Source: UMGS1251 sp036666555 (lineage in GTDB: Bacteria; Bacillota; Clostridia; Lachnospirales; Lachnospiraceae). Taken from it: a DNA stretch of 19,728 bases. Of this stretch, positions 1 through 7,107 are shown one piece after another (within the stretch, counting starts at the first letter, position 1; each line of letters begins with the position of its first letter). The notes under the pieces are model-generated. The model searched no databases. It had not been told where the DNA came from and saw only the letters and a program-made list of their open reading frames with translations. The DNA lies in NCBI GenBank assembly GCA_036666555.1, contig JAVWVS010000033.1, forward strand, positions 1 to 19,728, read 5' to 3'. The position numbers and the translations under genes were made by a program.

Positions 1-1
1 A

Positions 2-955
2 AATAGTGCACCTAAGAGCTTCCTCTATAAGATGCTTCGAAAAAAGAATATTACATTGAATGGGAAAAAAGCTTCCGGAAATGAAAAGTTGGTGATTGGG
101 GATGAAGTAAAACTATTTCTTGCAGACGACACCATTGCGAAATTTTCGGAGATACCGAAATCGGATACGCTACATACAGATATCAAGTTGAATATCATCT
201 ACGAAGATACTCATATCCTATTGGTAAATAAACCGGTTGGCATGTTATCGCAAAAGGCGGACAAGGAGGATATCTCCTTGGTAGAACATGTGATTTCTTA
301 TATGTTGGACAGTGGGCAGTTAACCACCGAAGATTTACGAAAATTCAAACCTTCGGTGTGCAATCGTCTGGACCGCAATACCAGTGGAATTGTAGTAGCG
401 GGGAAAAGTTTGGCGGGTTTACAGGAAATGGGCGCATTGTTTAAGAACCGAACCATTGCAAAATATTATTGCTGCCTAGTAGCCGGAAAGATGACTGAAA
501 AACAACATATCAAAGGTTATCTAAAAAAAGACGAAGCCCATAATACTGTGAAAATCACCAATGAAGAAAGTAAGGAGAGCCTTCCCATCGAAACAGAATA
601 TGAACCGCTGGTGATAGGCGAAGACGCCACCTTACTGCGAGTGCATTTGATTACCGGAAGGACACATCAGATTCGTGCACATTTATCGTTTCAAGGACAT
701 CCCATTATTGGAGATTACAAATATGGCAATCGAAAAGTCAATGAAGCATATAAGAAAAAGTATGGATTGACATCACAATTATTACATTCTTGGCAATTGA
801 AAATGCCGGAGTGCCAAGGAGTTTTAAAGAATTTATCCGGGCAGGAATTTTCCGCAGAACTCCCTGCAATTTTTCGGGAAATTATAGGAGAGGATACTTA
901 TGGGAACTTGGAATTCCAGAGGACTTCGGGGTTCGACCCTGGAAGATTTAATTAA
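2..955 (+). CDS. RluC/RluD-family 23S rRNA pseudouridine synthase, 5' end cut by the window edge
   Basis: This enzyme isomerises specific uridines in rRNA to pseudouridine. The frame stays open to the left edge: codons 2-31 read N-S-A-P-K-S-F-L-Y-K just before the first ATG at 32. That is the usual run into the S4 RNA-binding domain of this family, so the true start lies outside the window and the ATG at 32 is internal. The S4-like segment covers about the first 45 visible residues. The catalytic domain follows, with the motif NRLDRNTSG (catalytic Asp codon at 371-373) and the late family motif GRTHQIRAHL. The 3' end overlaps recU by 56 bp. Family is clear. Whether it is an RluC, RluD or RluB-like specificity type cannot be told from sequence reading alone, so no symbol is given. 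Confidence 0.93.
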   Translation, partial: NSAPKSFLYKMLRKKNITLNGKKASGNEKLVIGDEVKLFLADDTIAKFSEIPKSDTLHTDIKLNIIYEDTHILLVNKPVGMLSQKADKEDISLVEHVISYMLDSGQLTTEDLRKFKPSVCNRLDRNTSGIVVAGKSLAGLQEMGALFKNRTIAKYYCCLVAGKMTEKQHIKGYLKKDEAHNTVKITNEESKESLPIETEYEPLVIGEDATLLRVHLITGRTHQIRAHLSFQGHPIIGDYKYGNRKVNEAYKKKYGLTSQLLHSWQLKMPECQGVLKNLSGQEFSAELPAIFREIIGEDTYGNLEFQRTSGFDPGRFN

Positions 956-1433
956 CCGTACCAATGAGCGTTACTTGGAAAAAGGACTTGCTTTAATTCA
1001 GAAAATACCAACACCCATTACGCCAATTAAAATTGACAAGGAACATCGTCAAATTACGCTGGCCTATTTTGACCAAAAAAGCACAGTGGATTACATCGGA
1101 GCAGTACAGGGAATTCCGGTGTGTTTTGATGCCAAGGAATGTAATACTGATACTTTCCCACTTCAAAATATTCACCAGCATCAAGTGGACTTTATGAGTC
1201 GTTTTGAAAAACAGAATGGAATTGCTTTTTTAATTCTGTATTTCAGTCATCGGGATACCATTTATTATATGCGTTTTGAGGAGATGAATTCTTTTTGGGA
1301 ACGAGGACAAAATGGTGGGCGGAAAAGTTTTTGCTACAACGAGCTTTCTCCCGAATTTTTTCTAACCTTAGCCAATGGCTGTATGGTGCCATATCTGGAT
1401 GCGCTGCAGTTGGATTTGAGTATGAGGGATTGA
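900..1433 (+). CDS. recU: RecU-type Holliday junction resolvase
   Basis: RecU cleaves Holliday junctions in Gram-positive bacteria, doing the job RuvC does in proteobacteria. The 177-residue protein follows the family pattern: an N-terminal segment with R-G-STLEDLINRTN (residues 10-22), then YFDQKSTVDYIG, a PVCFDAKE metal-binding core and FPLQNIHQHQ. By family alignment the catalytic residues should be Asp64, residue 77 and Lys79. Residue 77 is Asp where characterised RecU has Glu, a conservative change. The start at 900 is supported by AGGAGAGG about 7 bases upstream, and it places the N-terminal motif as in homologues although the start lies inside the upstream gene. The usual Bacillus neighbour, a class A penicillin-binding protein gene, is not adjacent. 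The stop codon TGA is part of the -35 box of the his promoter. Confidence 0.93.
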   Translation: MGTWNSRGLRGSTLEDLINRTNERYLEKGLALIQKIPTPITPIKIDKEHRQITLAYFDQKSTVDYIGAVQGIPVCFDAKECNTDTFPLQNIHQHQVDFMSRFEKQNGIAFLILYFSHRDTIYYMRFEEMNSFWERGQNGGRKSFCYNELSPEFFLTLANGCMVPYLDALQLDLSMRD

Positions 1434-1458
1434 CAAGAAAAGAAAAAATGCGTATAAT
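1430..1458 (+). promoter_or_regulatory. Sigma-A promoter of the his operon
   Basis: TTGACA at 1430-1435 and TATAAT at 1453-1458 are separated by 17 bp, a full consensus match in both boxes. The -35 box contains the recU stop codon. The expected transcription start is near 1465, within or just before the palindrome described next. Confidence 0.92.
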
Positions 1459-1466
1459 CTTTTTAG

Positions 1467-1488
1467 TTTAGTGTATTAGCATACTAAA
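1467..1488 (+). promoter_or_regulatory. 22-bp palindrome at the his transcription start, candidate repressor operator
   Basis: The outer arms TTTAGT and ACTAAA are perfectly inverted. The inner bases keep a purine/pyrimidine symmetry (pattern TRTRY-TARYAYA around the centre between 1477 and 1478). It lies 8-30 bp after the -10 box, where a bound dimer would block initiation or early elongation. YerC/HisR, a TrpR-family protein, is a predicted his regulator in Firmicutes and is a reasonable candidate, but its motif could not be compared here. There is no T-box: only 50 bp separate the -10 box from the start codon. A weak RNA hairpin role is an alternative. Confidence 0.6.
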
Positions 1489-1508
1489 GTGAATGAGAGG
1501 TGAAAATA

Positions 1509-2783
1509 ATGAAACGAGAAATCATACATACACCGGAAGGGGTTCGAGATATTTATAATGGGGAATGCAAAAAGAAATTATTCCTACAGAATAAATTACA
1601 CAAAGTCTTGCATGCTTATGGATATCAAGACATGCAAACACCTACTTTTGAATTTTACGATGTATTTCGAAAAGAAATCGGAACCATCCCCTCTAAAGAA
1701 TTGTATAAATTTTTTGACCGGGATGGAAATACCATGGCACTTCGTCCGGATATCACTCCTTCCATTGCAAGAGTTGCGGCAACTGTTTTGGCAGTGGATG
1801 TTATGCCTGCACGTTTGTGCTATATTGGGAATACTTTTATCAATCATTTCAGTTATCAAGGACATCTAAAAGAGAACACACAAATGGGCGCTGAATTAAT
1901 AGGATTGGGATCGGTAGAAGCAGATGCAGAGATGATTGCACTGGCTGTAGACTGCCTTAAAAAGGCAGGGCTGAAGGAATTTCAAATTAATATCGGACAC
2001 GTAGGGTTTTATGAAAGCCTTATGCAGGATGCTGGTCTTAATGAAGAAGTGGAATGGCATTTAAGAGAATTGATTACCAATCGTAATTATTTTGGAGCGG
2101 ATGAACTTTTAGAAGAGGCTGCAGTTAAGGCAAGTACCAGAGAGGCTTTTACTTGTTTATTCGGATTAAATGGAGGCGCTGAAATCCTAAAGGATGCTGA
2201 TAAAATATCTCCCAATGCTAAAGCACGGGAAGCTATTCGACGACTGGAAGAAATTTATAAGATTTTACAGTATTATCAAATTGAAAAATATATTACGTTT
2301 GATTTAAGTATGAGTGGTAATTATTTATACTATACTGGCATTATTTTCCGAGGATATACCTACGGAACAGGGGATGCGATTGTCAAAGGCGGACGCTATG
2401 ATGGCTTACTGGAAAAATTCGGGAAAGCCGCACCCTCTATTGGTTTTGCCATAGTCATTGATGAAGTTATGAGTGCTCTTTCCAGACAAAAAATAGAAAT
2501 CCCTTGTGGATATGAGAATACTTTAATTGTGTATGAACCTATGAGACAAGAGGAGGCAATTTCCCTTGCCAGAGAGTTTCGGGAACAGGAAAACAAGGCC
2601 GAACTTCTAAAAAAAGAAACAGACAAAACATTGGAAGAATATGCAGTCTACGGAAAAGAAAATTTTGCTGGAAATATGATATACTTAAATGACAATCAGG
2701 AAATCAGAATGATGAACTTATTGACCGGGGAATGTAAAAATGCAGTTGGTCAAGAAAAAGAGAATGAGGAAAAAAGCCTATGA
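1509..2783 (+). CDS. hisZ: ATP phosphoribosyltransferase regulatory subunit HisZ
   Basis: HisZ is a catalytically inactive relative of histidyl-tRNA synthetase. It assembles with short HisG to form the first enzyme of histidine biosynthesis and carries the histidine feedback site. The 424-residue protein has the class II synthetase core: TPEGVRDIY at the N terminus, a motif-2-like LRPDITPSIARVAA and a motif-3-like GGRYDGLLEKFGK followed by IGFAI. A short C-terminal region of about 90 residues follows. The ATG at 1509 is preferred because GAGAGGTG ends about 7 bases before it. The GTG at 1500 lies inside that ribosome binding site. The stop overlaps the hisG start as ATGA. Adjacency to a short hisG is what separates it from HisS. 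Confidence 0.93.
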   Translation: MKREIIHTPEGVRDIYNGECKKKLFLQNKLHKVLHAYGYQDMQTPTFEFYDVFRKEIGTIPSKELYKFFDRDGNTMALRPDITPSIARVAATVLAVDVMPARLCYIGNTFINHFSYQGHLKENTQMGAELIGLGSVEADAEMIALAVDCLKKAGLKEFQINIGHVGFYESLMQDAGLNEEVEWHLRELITNRNYFGADELLEEAAVKASTREAFTCLFGLNGGAEILKDADKISPNAKAREAIRRLEEIYKILQYYQIEKYITFDLSMSGNYLYYTGIIFRGYTYGTGDAIVKGGRYDGLLEKFGKAAPSIGFAIVIDEVMSALSRQKIEIPCGYENTLIVYEPMRQEEAISLAREFREQENKAELLKKETDKTLEEYAVYGKENFAGNMIYLNDNQEIRMMNLLTGECKNAVGQEKENEEKSL

Positions 2784-3430
2784 GATATTTGACATTTGCC
2801 TTATGTAAAGGACGTCTGGCTCATCAGACATTAGCATTATTTGAAAAAATGGGGATTACCTGTGAAGAAATGAAAGACAAAGATTCTAGAAAATTAATCT
2901 TTGTGAATGAAGAATTAAAATTGCGGTTTTTTCTTGCCAAAGGTCCGGATGTTCCTACTTATGTAGAATATGGAGCTGCAGATATTGGCGTAGTAGGAAA
3001 AGATACCATTTTGGAGGAAGGAAAAAAAGTACACGAAGTATTAGACCTCCATTTTGGGACGTGCAAGATGTGTGTATGCGGACCGAAAGAAGCGAAACCG
3101 TTGTTGCAAAGACATGAATTGATACGGGTAGCAACCAAATATCCACAGATTGCAAAAGACTATTTCTATAACAAGAAACATCAAACGGTAGAAATTATAA
3201 AATTAAATGGGTCCATAGAACTAGCCCCCATTGTAGGATTGTCAGAAGTGATTGTAGATATTGTAGAAACCGGCTCGACCTTAAGAGAAAATGGATTGGA
3301 AGTATTGGAAACCGTGTGCCCTCTGTCGGCCAGAATGATTGTAAATCCGGTGAGTATGCGTATGGAAAATGAACGGATTCAAACTATTTTAGTCAAGCTT
3401 CGTTCACTGATTCGGGAGGAATCCTTATGA
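2780..3430 (+). CDS. hisG: ATP phosphoribosyltransferase catalytic subunit, short form
   Basis: HisG joins ATP and PRPP to make phosphoribosyl-ATP, the first step of histidine synthesis. At 216 residues it is the short form, without the C-terminal regulatory domain, so it depends on HisZ, encoded immediately upstream. Family signatures visible are the N-terminal LTFALCKGRL, GAADIGVVGKDTILEEG in the first lobe, and the PRPP-binding run DIVETGSTLRENGL near residues 167-180. It overlaps hisZ and hisD by 4 bp at ATGA junctions, which suggests translational coupling and matched subunit production. Confidence 0.96.
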   Translation: MRYLTFALCKGRLAHQTLALFEKMGITCEEMKDKDSRKLIFVNEELKLRFFLAKGPDVPTYVEYGAADIGVVGKDTILEEGKKVHEVLDLHFGTCKMCVCGPKEAKPLLQRHELIRVATKYPQIAKDYFYNKKHQTVEIIKLNGSIELAPIVGLSEVIVDIVETGSTLRENGLEVLETVCPLSARMIVNPVSMRMENERIQTILVKLRSLIREESL

Positions 3431-4746
3431 GAATACAGAAATTAACCAAAGAAACCAAAGAAAATTTATTACAGGATTTGTTGAAACGAAGTCCCAGCCA
3501 ATATACACAGTATGAAGAAAGTGTAGCTCAGATTTTACATACAGTAAAAGAAGAAAAAGATGCAGCACTGGTGGCATACACAACACAATTTGATGGGGCA
3601 CATATTTTGCCATGTGACATGAAAGTAACGGAAGAGGAAATACAAGATGCTTACCAAAAAGTAGATGTTTCTCTTTTGGAAATTATAAGAAAAGCACTTT
3701 TCAATATTGAAGAATATCATAAAAGACAACGACGAAACAGTTGGTTTGACAGCCGACCGGATGGAAGTATTCTGGGCCAGAAATTAACTGCGCTTCAAAA
3801 AGTAGGAGTCTATGTTCCGGGAGGAAAAGCAGTTTATCCTTCTTCTGTGCTCATGAACATTGTTCCGGCAAAAGTAGCGGGAGTAGAGGAAATCATTATG
3901 GTAACGCCCCCGGGAAAAGATGGAAGTATTCATCCAAACACCCTGGTGGCTGCAAGAGAAGCAGGTGCAGATGCCATCTATAAAGTAGGAGGAGCACAAG
4001 CCATAGCGGCGCTTGCCTATGGGACACAAAGCATTCCGAAAGTGGATAAAATCGTAGGCCCGGGTAATATTTATGTGGCACTTGCGAAAAAAGCAGTCTA
4101 TGGAAATGTAAGTATTGATTCCATTGCAGGTCCCAGTGAAATTCTGGTTCTTGCAGATGAAACGGCCAATCCAAGATTTGTAGCTGCAGATTTATTATCA
4201 CAGGCAGAACATGACGAACTGGCTTCCGCTATTTTAGTAACCACCAGTATGGAATTGGCTCAGAGTGTATCCAAAGAAGTCGATGCATTTGTAAAGGTAT
4301 TATCCAGAAAAGAAATCATTCAGAAATCGTTGGATCAGTATGGTTACATTTTTGTGGCAGAGACCATGGAACAGGCCATAGAGACAGCTAACGAAATTGC
4401 TTCGGAACATTTGGAGATTCAGACGCGTAATCCCTATGAAGTGATGACAAAAATACGCAATGCAGGGGCCATTTTTATTGGAGAATATTCCAGCGAGCCA
4501 CTAGGGGATTATTTTGCAGGTCCTAATCATATTTTACCAACCAATGGAACTGCCAAATTCTTTTCACCACTTTCGGTAGATGATTTTGTAAAAAAATCCA
4601 GTATTATTGCTTATTCTAAAGAAGCATTAAAACCGATTCATAAAGATATTGAACAATTTGCAAATGCGGAGCAGTTAACGGCCCATGCCAATTCTATCCG
4701 TGTACGGTTTGAAGATGAGCTGGGGGATTCGGAGGCAAAAAAATGA
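3427..4746 (+). CDS. hisD: Histidinol dehydrogenase
   Basis: HisD performs the last two oxidations of the pathway, histidinol to histidinal to histidine, using NAD and a zinc ion. The 439-residue protein has the expected length and active-site residues. Zinc ligands by family alignment are Gln259 and His262 (in LLSQAEHDE), Asp361 (in EPLGDYFAGPNH) and His420 (in LTAHANS). The catalytic pair is Glu327-His328 in ASEHLEIQ. The NAD-binding region contains KVGVYVPGGKA and KIVGPGNIYV. The gene starts inside the hisG stop and ends inside the hisB start, both as ATGA overlaps. No odd features were seen. Confidence 0.97.
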   Translation: MRIQKLTKETKENLLQDLLKRSPSQYTQYEESVAQILHTVKEEKDAALVAYTTQFDGAHILPCDMKVTEEEIQDAYQKVDVSLLEIIRKALFNIEEYHKRQRRNSWFDSRPDGSILGQKLTALQKVGVYVPGGKAVYPSSVLMNIVPAKVAGVEEIIMVTPPGKDGSIHPNTLVAAREAGADAIYKVGGAQAIAALAYGTQSIPKVDKIVGPGNIYVALAKKAVYGNVSIDSIAGPSEILVLADETANPRFVAADLLSQAEHDELASAILVTTSMELAQSVSKEVDAFVKVLSRKEIIQKSLDQYGYIFVAETMEQAIETANEIASEHLEIQTRNPYEVMTKIRNAGAIFIGEYSSEPLGDYFAGPNHILPTNGTAKFFSPLSVDDFVKKSSIIAYSKEALKPIHKDIEQFANAEQLTAHANSIRVRFEDELGDSEAKK

Positions 4747-5330
4747 AACGAATAGCAACTTGTGAAAGAAATACAAAAGAAACACAAATCACACTTTCCA
4801 TCTGTCTGGACGGGCAGGGGAAGACCGATATTAACACGGGAATTGGATTTTTAGACCATATGTTAGATGGGCTTGCCAGACATGGATTATTTGACTTGTC
4901 GGTGAACGTAACTGGAGATCTGGAAGTGGATTGTCATCATACGATAGAAGATACCGGAATCGTTCTGGGAAAAGCAATTGCTGAAGCTTTGGGCGACAAG
5001 AAAGGAATCAAACGGTTTGGAAGTTTTTTGCTTCCCATGGATGAGACACTTGTTCTTTGTGCCATTGATCTATCCGGGCGTCCTTATCTAAATTTTAAGG
5101 CAGACTTTACAACGGAAAAGCTGGGGAGCTTGGATACAGAAATGATTCATGAATTCTTCTATGCGGTTTCTTATGCAGCAATGATGAACTTACATCTGAA
5201 AGTACTAGATGGAAGCAATAATCACCACATGGCGGAAGCGTTGTTTAAAGCATTTGGGAAAGCATTGGATATGGCAACGATGGAAGAGACAAGAATACAG
5301 GAAGTATGGTCTACAAAAGGCAGTTTATAA
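4743..5330 (+). CDS. hisB: Imidazoleglycerol-phosphate dehydratase
   Basis: HisB dehydrates imidazole-glycerol phosphate to imidazole-acetol phosphate, using two manganese ions held by His-rich motifs. The 195-residue protein is the single-domain form, not the enterobacterial fusion with histidinol phosphatase, so a phosphatase (HisJ or HisN type) must be encoded elsewhere. Visible motifs are GIGFLDHMLDGLARHG (about 33-48), DCHHTIED (63-70) and NNHHMAEA (159-166), which supply the repeated metal ligands. It is coupled to hisD by a 4-bp overlap and followed 14 bp later by the HisA/F-like-HisIE fusion gene. Confidence 0.97.
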   Translation: MKRIATCERNTKETQITLSICLDGQGKTDINTGIGFLDHMLDGLARHGLFDLSVNVTGDLEVDCHHTIEDTGIVLGKAIAEALGDKKGIKRFGSFLLPMDETLVLCAIDLSGRPYLNFKADFTTEKLGSLDTEMIHEFFYAVSYAAMMNLHLKVLDGSNNHHMAEALFKAFGKALDMATMEETRIQEVWSTKGSL

Positions 5331-5344
5331 AGGAGTGTATGAAA

Positions 5345-6628
5345 ATGAGCTATAAAAGATTAATCCCTTGCATTTTAATTGATAAGGGGAAAGCAGTAAA
5401 ATGGTTTGATGATAGGGAAGTTTTATCCGAAGATGTGATTACACTTGCCAAATATTACAGCGACCATGGTGCGGATGAGTTATTGGTATTTGATTTATCC
5501 ACCACGGATGAAGATCATGACGAAACCATTGATTTATTAAAGAAAATCAATCGGATTATCCGAATTCCAATGGTGGCAGGCGGGAATATCAGACGACAGG
5601 AAGATGTAAAAAAAGTCCTCTATGCAGGAGCAAAAAGGGCACTGCTAAATATATCCAAATCATCCGGAATTGATATGATTGAAGAAGTGTCTAAACGATT
5701 TGGGAAAGAGAAAATAGCAGTATCCTTAAATGATTTTGATGCTTTATTTAAACAACAGCATTTGATTGACGAATATAGTAGCGAGATTGTATTTATGCAT
5801 CGATTGGATTTGAATTCAGTTACGAATATTACGAATATTCCCTGTGTGGTGGTAACGGATACCATGGAAGAAGAGGAACTTTTGAAAATATTGAAAAATT
5901 CCGGAGTAAAAGGTTTATCTGGACGTTATGTCAGTCAAACCGATATGAATTTTGTGGAATTCAAGAAATGTTGTACGCAGGAAGATATTAAAATGACTTC
6001 GTTTGAAAGCATCGTAGAATTTTCGGAATTCACATTAAATGCCGAAGGTCTGCTTCCTGTAATCACACAAAACTATAAAACGGGGGAAGTGTTGATGCTG
6101 GCTTATATGAACGAAGAGGCCTTTGATCACACTATAAAAACCGGACGTATGACTTATTTTAGTCGAAGTCGCCAGGAACTTTGGGTAAAAGGAGAGACCT
6201 CCGGTCATTATCAGTTTGTAAAATCACTTACCATTGACTGTGATAAAGATACTCTTTTAGCAAAGGTGGATCAGATTGGGGTGGCATGCCATACCGGCAA
6301 TCCAACCTGCTTCTTTCAGCCCATTGCGGGGAATGATTTCGATGAAACCAATCCGCTGCAAGTATTTGAATCCGTATATGATACTATTGCAGACCGCAAA
6401 AAGAATCCTAAAGATGGTTCTTACACCAATTACCTCTTTGAAAAAGGAATTGATAAAATTTTGAAAAAAGTAGGAGAAGAAGCAACGGAATTAATTATTG
6501 CTGCCAAGAATCCCAATTCAGAAGAAATTAAATATGAGCTTTCTGATTTTCTTTATCATGCCATGGTGTTGATGGTGGAACGTGGTGTTACATGGGCAGA
6601 TATTACCAGAGAATTATCCGAACGATAA
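5345..6628 (+). CDS. hisIE: Fusion of a degenerate HisA/HisF-like barrel with HisI and HisE (phosphoribosyl-AMP cyclohydrolase / phosphoribosyl-ATP pyrophosphatase)
   Basis: The C-terminal part does steps two and three of histidine synthesis. HisE (about 338-427, with VGEEATELIIAAK and ELSDFLYH) removes pyrophosphate from phosphoribosyl-ATP. HisI (about 225-330, with LWVKGETSG, DCDKD at 298-302 and CHTGNPTCFF) opens the ring. The unusual part is residues 1-215, which resemble a HisA/HisF barrel: RLIPC-ILIDKG-KAVKW at the start, YYSDHGADELLVFDL, and a kept phosphate loop MVAGGNI. By alignment to HisF the two catalytic aspartates become Leu11 and Asn129, though Asp130 sits next to the latter. 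The second-half phosphate-binding segments are not recognisable. It is probably a non-catalytic structural or regulatory domain. ATG 5345 is preferred because AAGGAG lies 9 bases upstream. ATG 5339 lies only 3 bases from it. Confidence 0.88.
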   Translation: MSYKRLIPCILIDKGKAVKWFDDREVLSEDVITLAKYYSDHGADELLVFDLSTTDEDHDETIDLLKKINRIIRIPMVAGGNIRRQEDVKKVLYAGAKRALLNISKSSGIDMIEEVSKRFGKEKIAVSLNDFDALFKQQHLIDEYSSEIVFMHRLDLNSVTNITNIPCVVVTDTMEEEELLKILKNSGVKGLSGRYVSQTDMNFVEFKKCCTQEDIKMTSFESIVEFSEFTLNAEGLLPVITQNYKTGEVLMLAYMNEEAFDHTIKTGRMTYFSRSRQELWVKGETSGHYQFVKSLTIDCDKDTLLAKVDQIGVACHTGNPTCFFQPIAGNDFDETNPLQVFESVYDTIADRKKNPKDGSYTNYLFEKGIDKILKKVGEEATELIIAAKNPNSEEIKYELSDFLYHAMVLMVERGVTWADITRELSER

Positions 6629-6651
6629 GAATGAAATTCTAGAAAAACGTC

Positions 6652-6689
6652 AAGAGCATATATTGTTAATAACAGTATATGCTCTTTTT
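6652..6689 (+). terminator. Intrinsic terminator of the his operon
   Basis: AAGAGCATATA (6652-6662) pairs with TATATGCTCTT (6676-6686), and the T run extends to 6689. The inner TGTTA/TAACA could extend the stem through a T-G pair. It lies 23 bp after the hisIE stop. Confidence 0.92.
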
Positions 6690-6718
6690 AGGAAAGAATA
6701 AAGCAGAAAGGAAATCAG

Positions 6719-7045
6719 GTGAAAGAGGAAAAAAATGAAGCCCAGAAACGTAGAGAACAATTATTAAAAGATGCGAGACACTTGTACCGGGAAGATGCAG
6801 TTTTACCGGTTGTCCATCCAAGATATCAAGGGGTCTATACCAAACTCTATCCAAACGAACCACGAAAACAAGGGTATTCACACGGTACCTTTGGGATGCG
6901 TGTTCTAATTAGTATCCTATTACTTGGTCTTTTTGCAGTGGCCGATGCCAGGGGATTATCTTTTGAAAAAATGGATTGTCAAACACTGGTACAGGAAATC
7001 AAATATCAGGTTCCCATAGAAGACATGATACGCAGGTTGCCTTGA
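6719..7045 (+). CDS. Small single-pass membrane protein of unknown function
   Basis: I do not recognise this 108-residue protein. The first 55 residues are very polar and basic-rich, beginning KEEKNEAQKRREQ, and include LPVVHPRYQGVYTKLYP. One hydrophobic stretch at about 59-77 (GMRVLISILLLGLFAVADA) looks like a membrane helix. Basic residues R49, K50 and R61 just before it suggest the N terminus stays in the cytoplasm. A short C-terminal part of about 30 residues would then be outside. The start is a GTG with AAAGGA about 6 bases upstream. An ATG at 6734 is the alternative. It lies between the his terminator and the promoter of the radical SAM gene, with no clear promoter of its own, so it may depend on read-through. 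It is most likely a real lineage-specific gene because the frame is open and has a ribosome binding site. Confidence 0.65.
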   Translation: MKEEKNEAQKRREQLLKDARHLYREDAVLPVVHPRYQGVYTKLYPNEPRKQGYSHGTFGMRVLISILLLGLFAVADARGLSFEKMDCQTLVQEIKYQVPIEDMIRRLP

Positions 7046-7071
7046 CACCAGATAGACATATTTGATATACT
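7042..7071 (+). promoter_or_regulatory. Promoter of the radical SAM operon
   Basis: TTGACA at 7042-7047 and TATACT at 7066-7071 are separated by 18 bp. TG at 7063-7064 gives an extended -10. The -35 box contains the stop codon of the upstream gene. Confidence 0.85.
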
Positions 7072-7107
7072 AAAACACGGTAAAGAAGAGAAATGAGAGG
7101 TTCTTAC

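Noticed and set aside
1441..1508. A T-box or other riboswitch before hisZ
   Set aside because: Only 50 bp lie between the -10 box and the start codon, and no T-box sequence or terminator is present.
3896..4201. Minus-strand open frame of 101 codons inside hisD
   Set aside because: It is rich in Leu, His and Tyr in a pattern expected from the antisense of a coding frame; hisD is fully conserved there.
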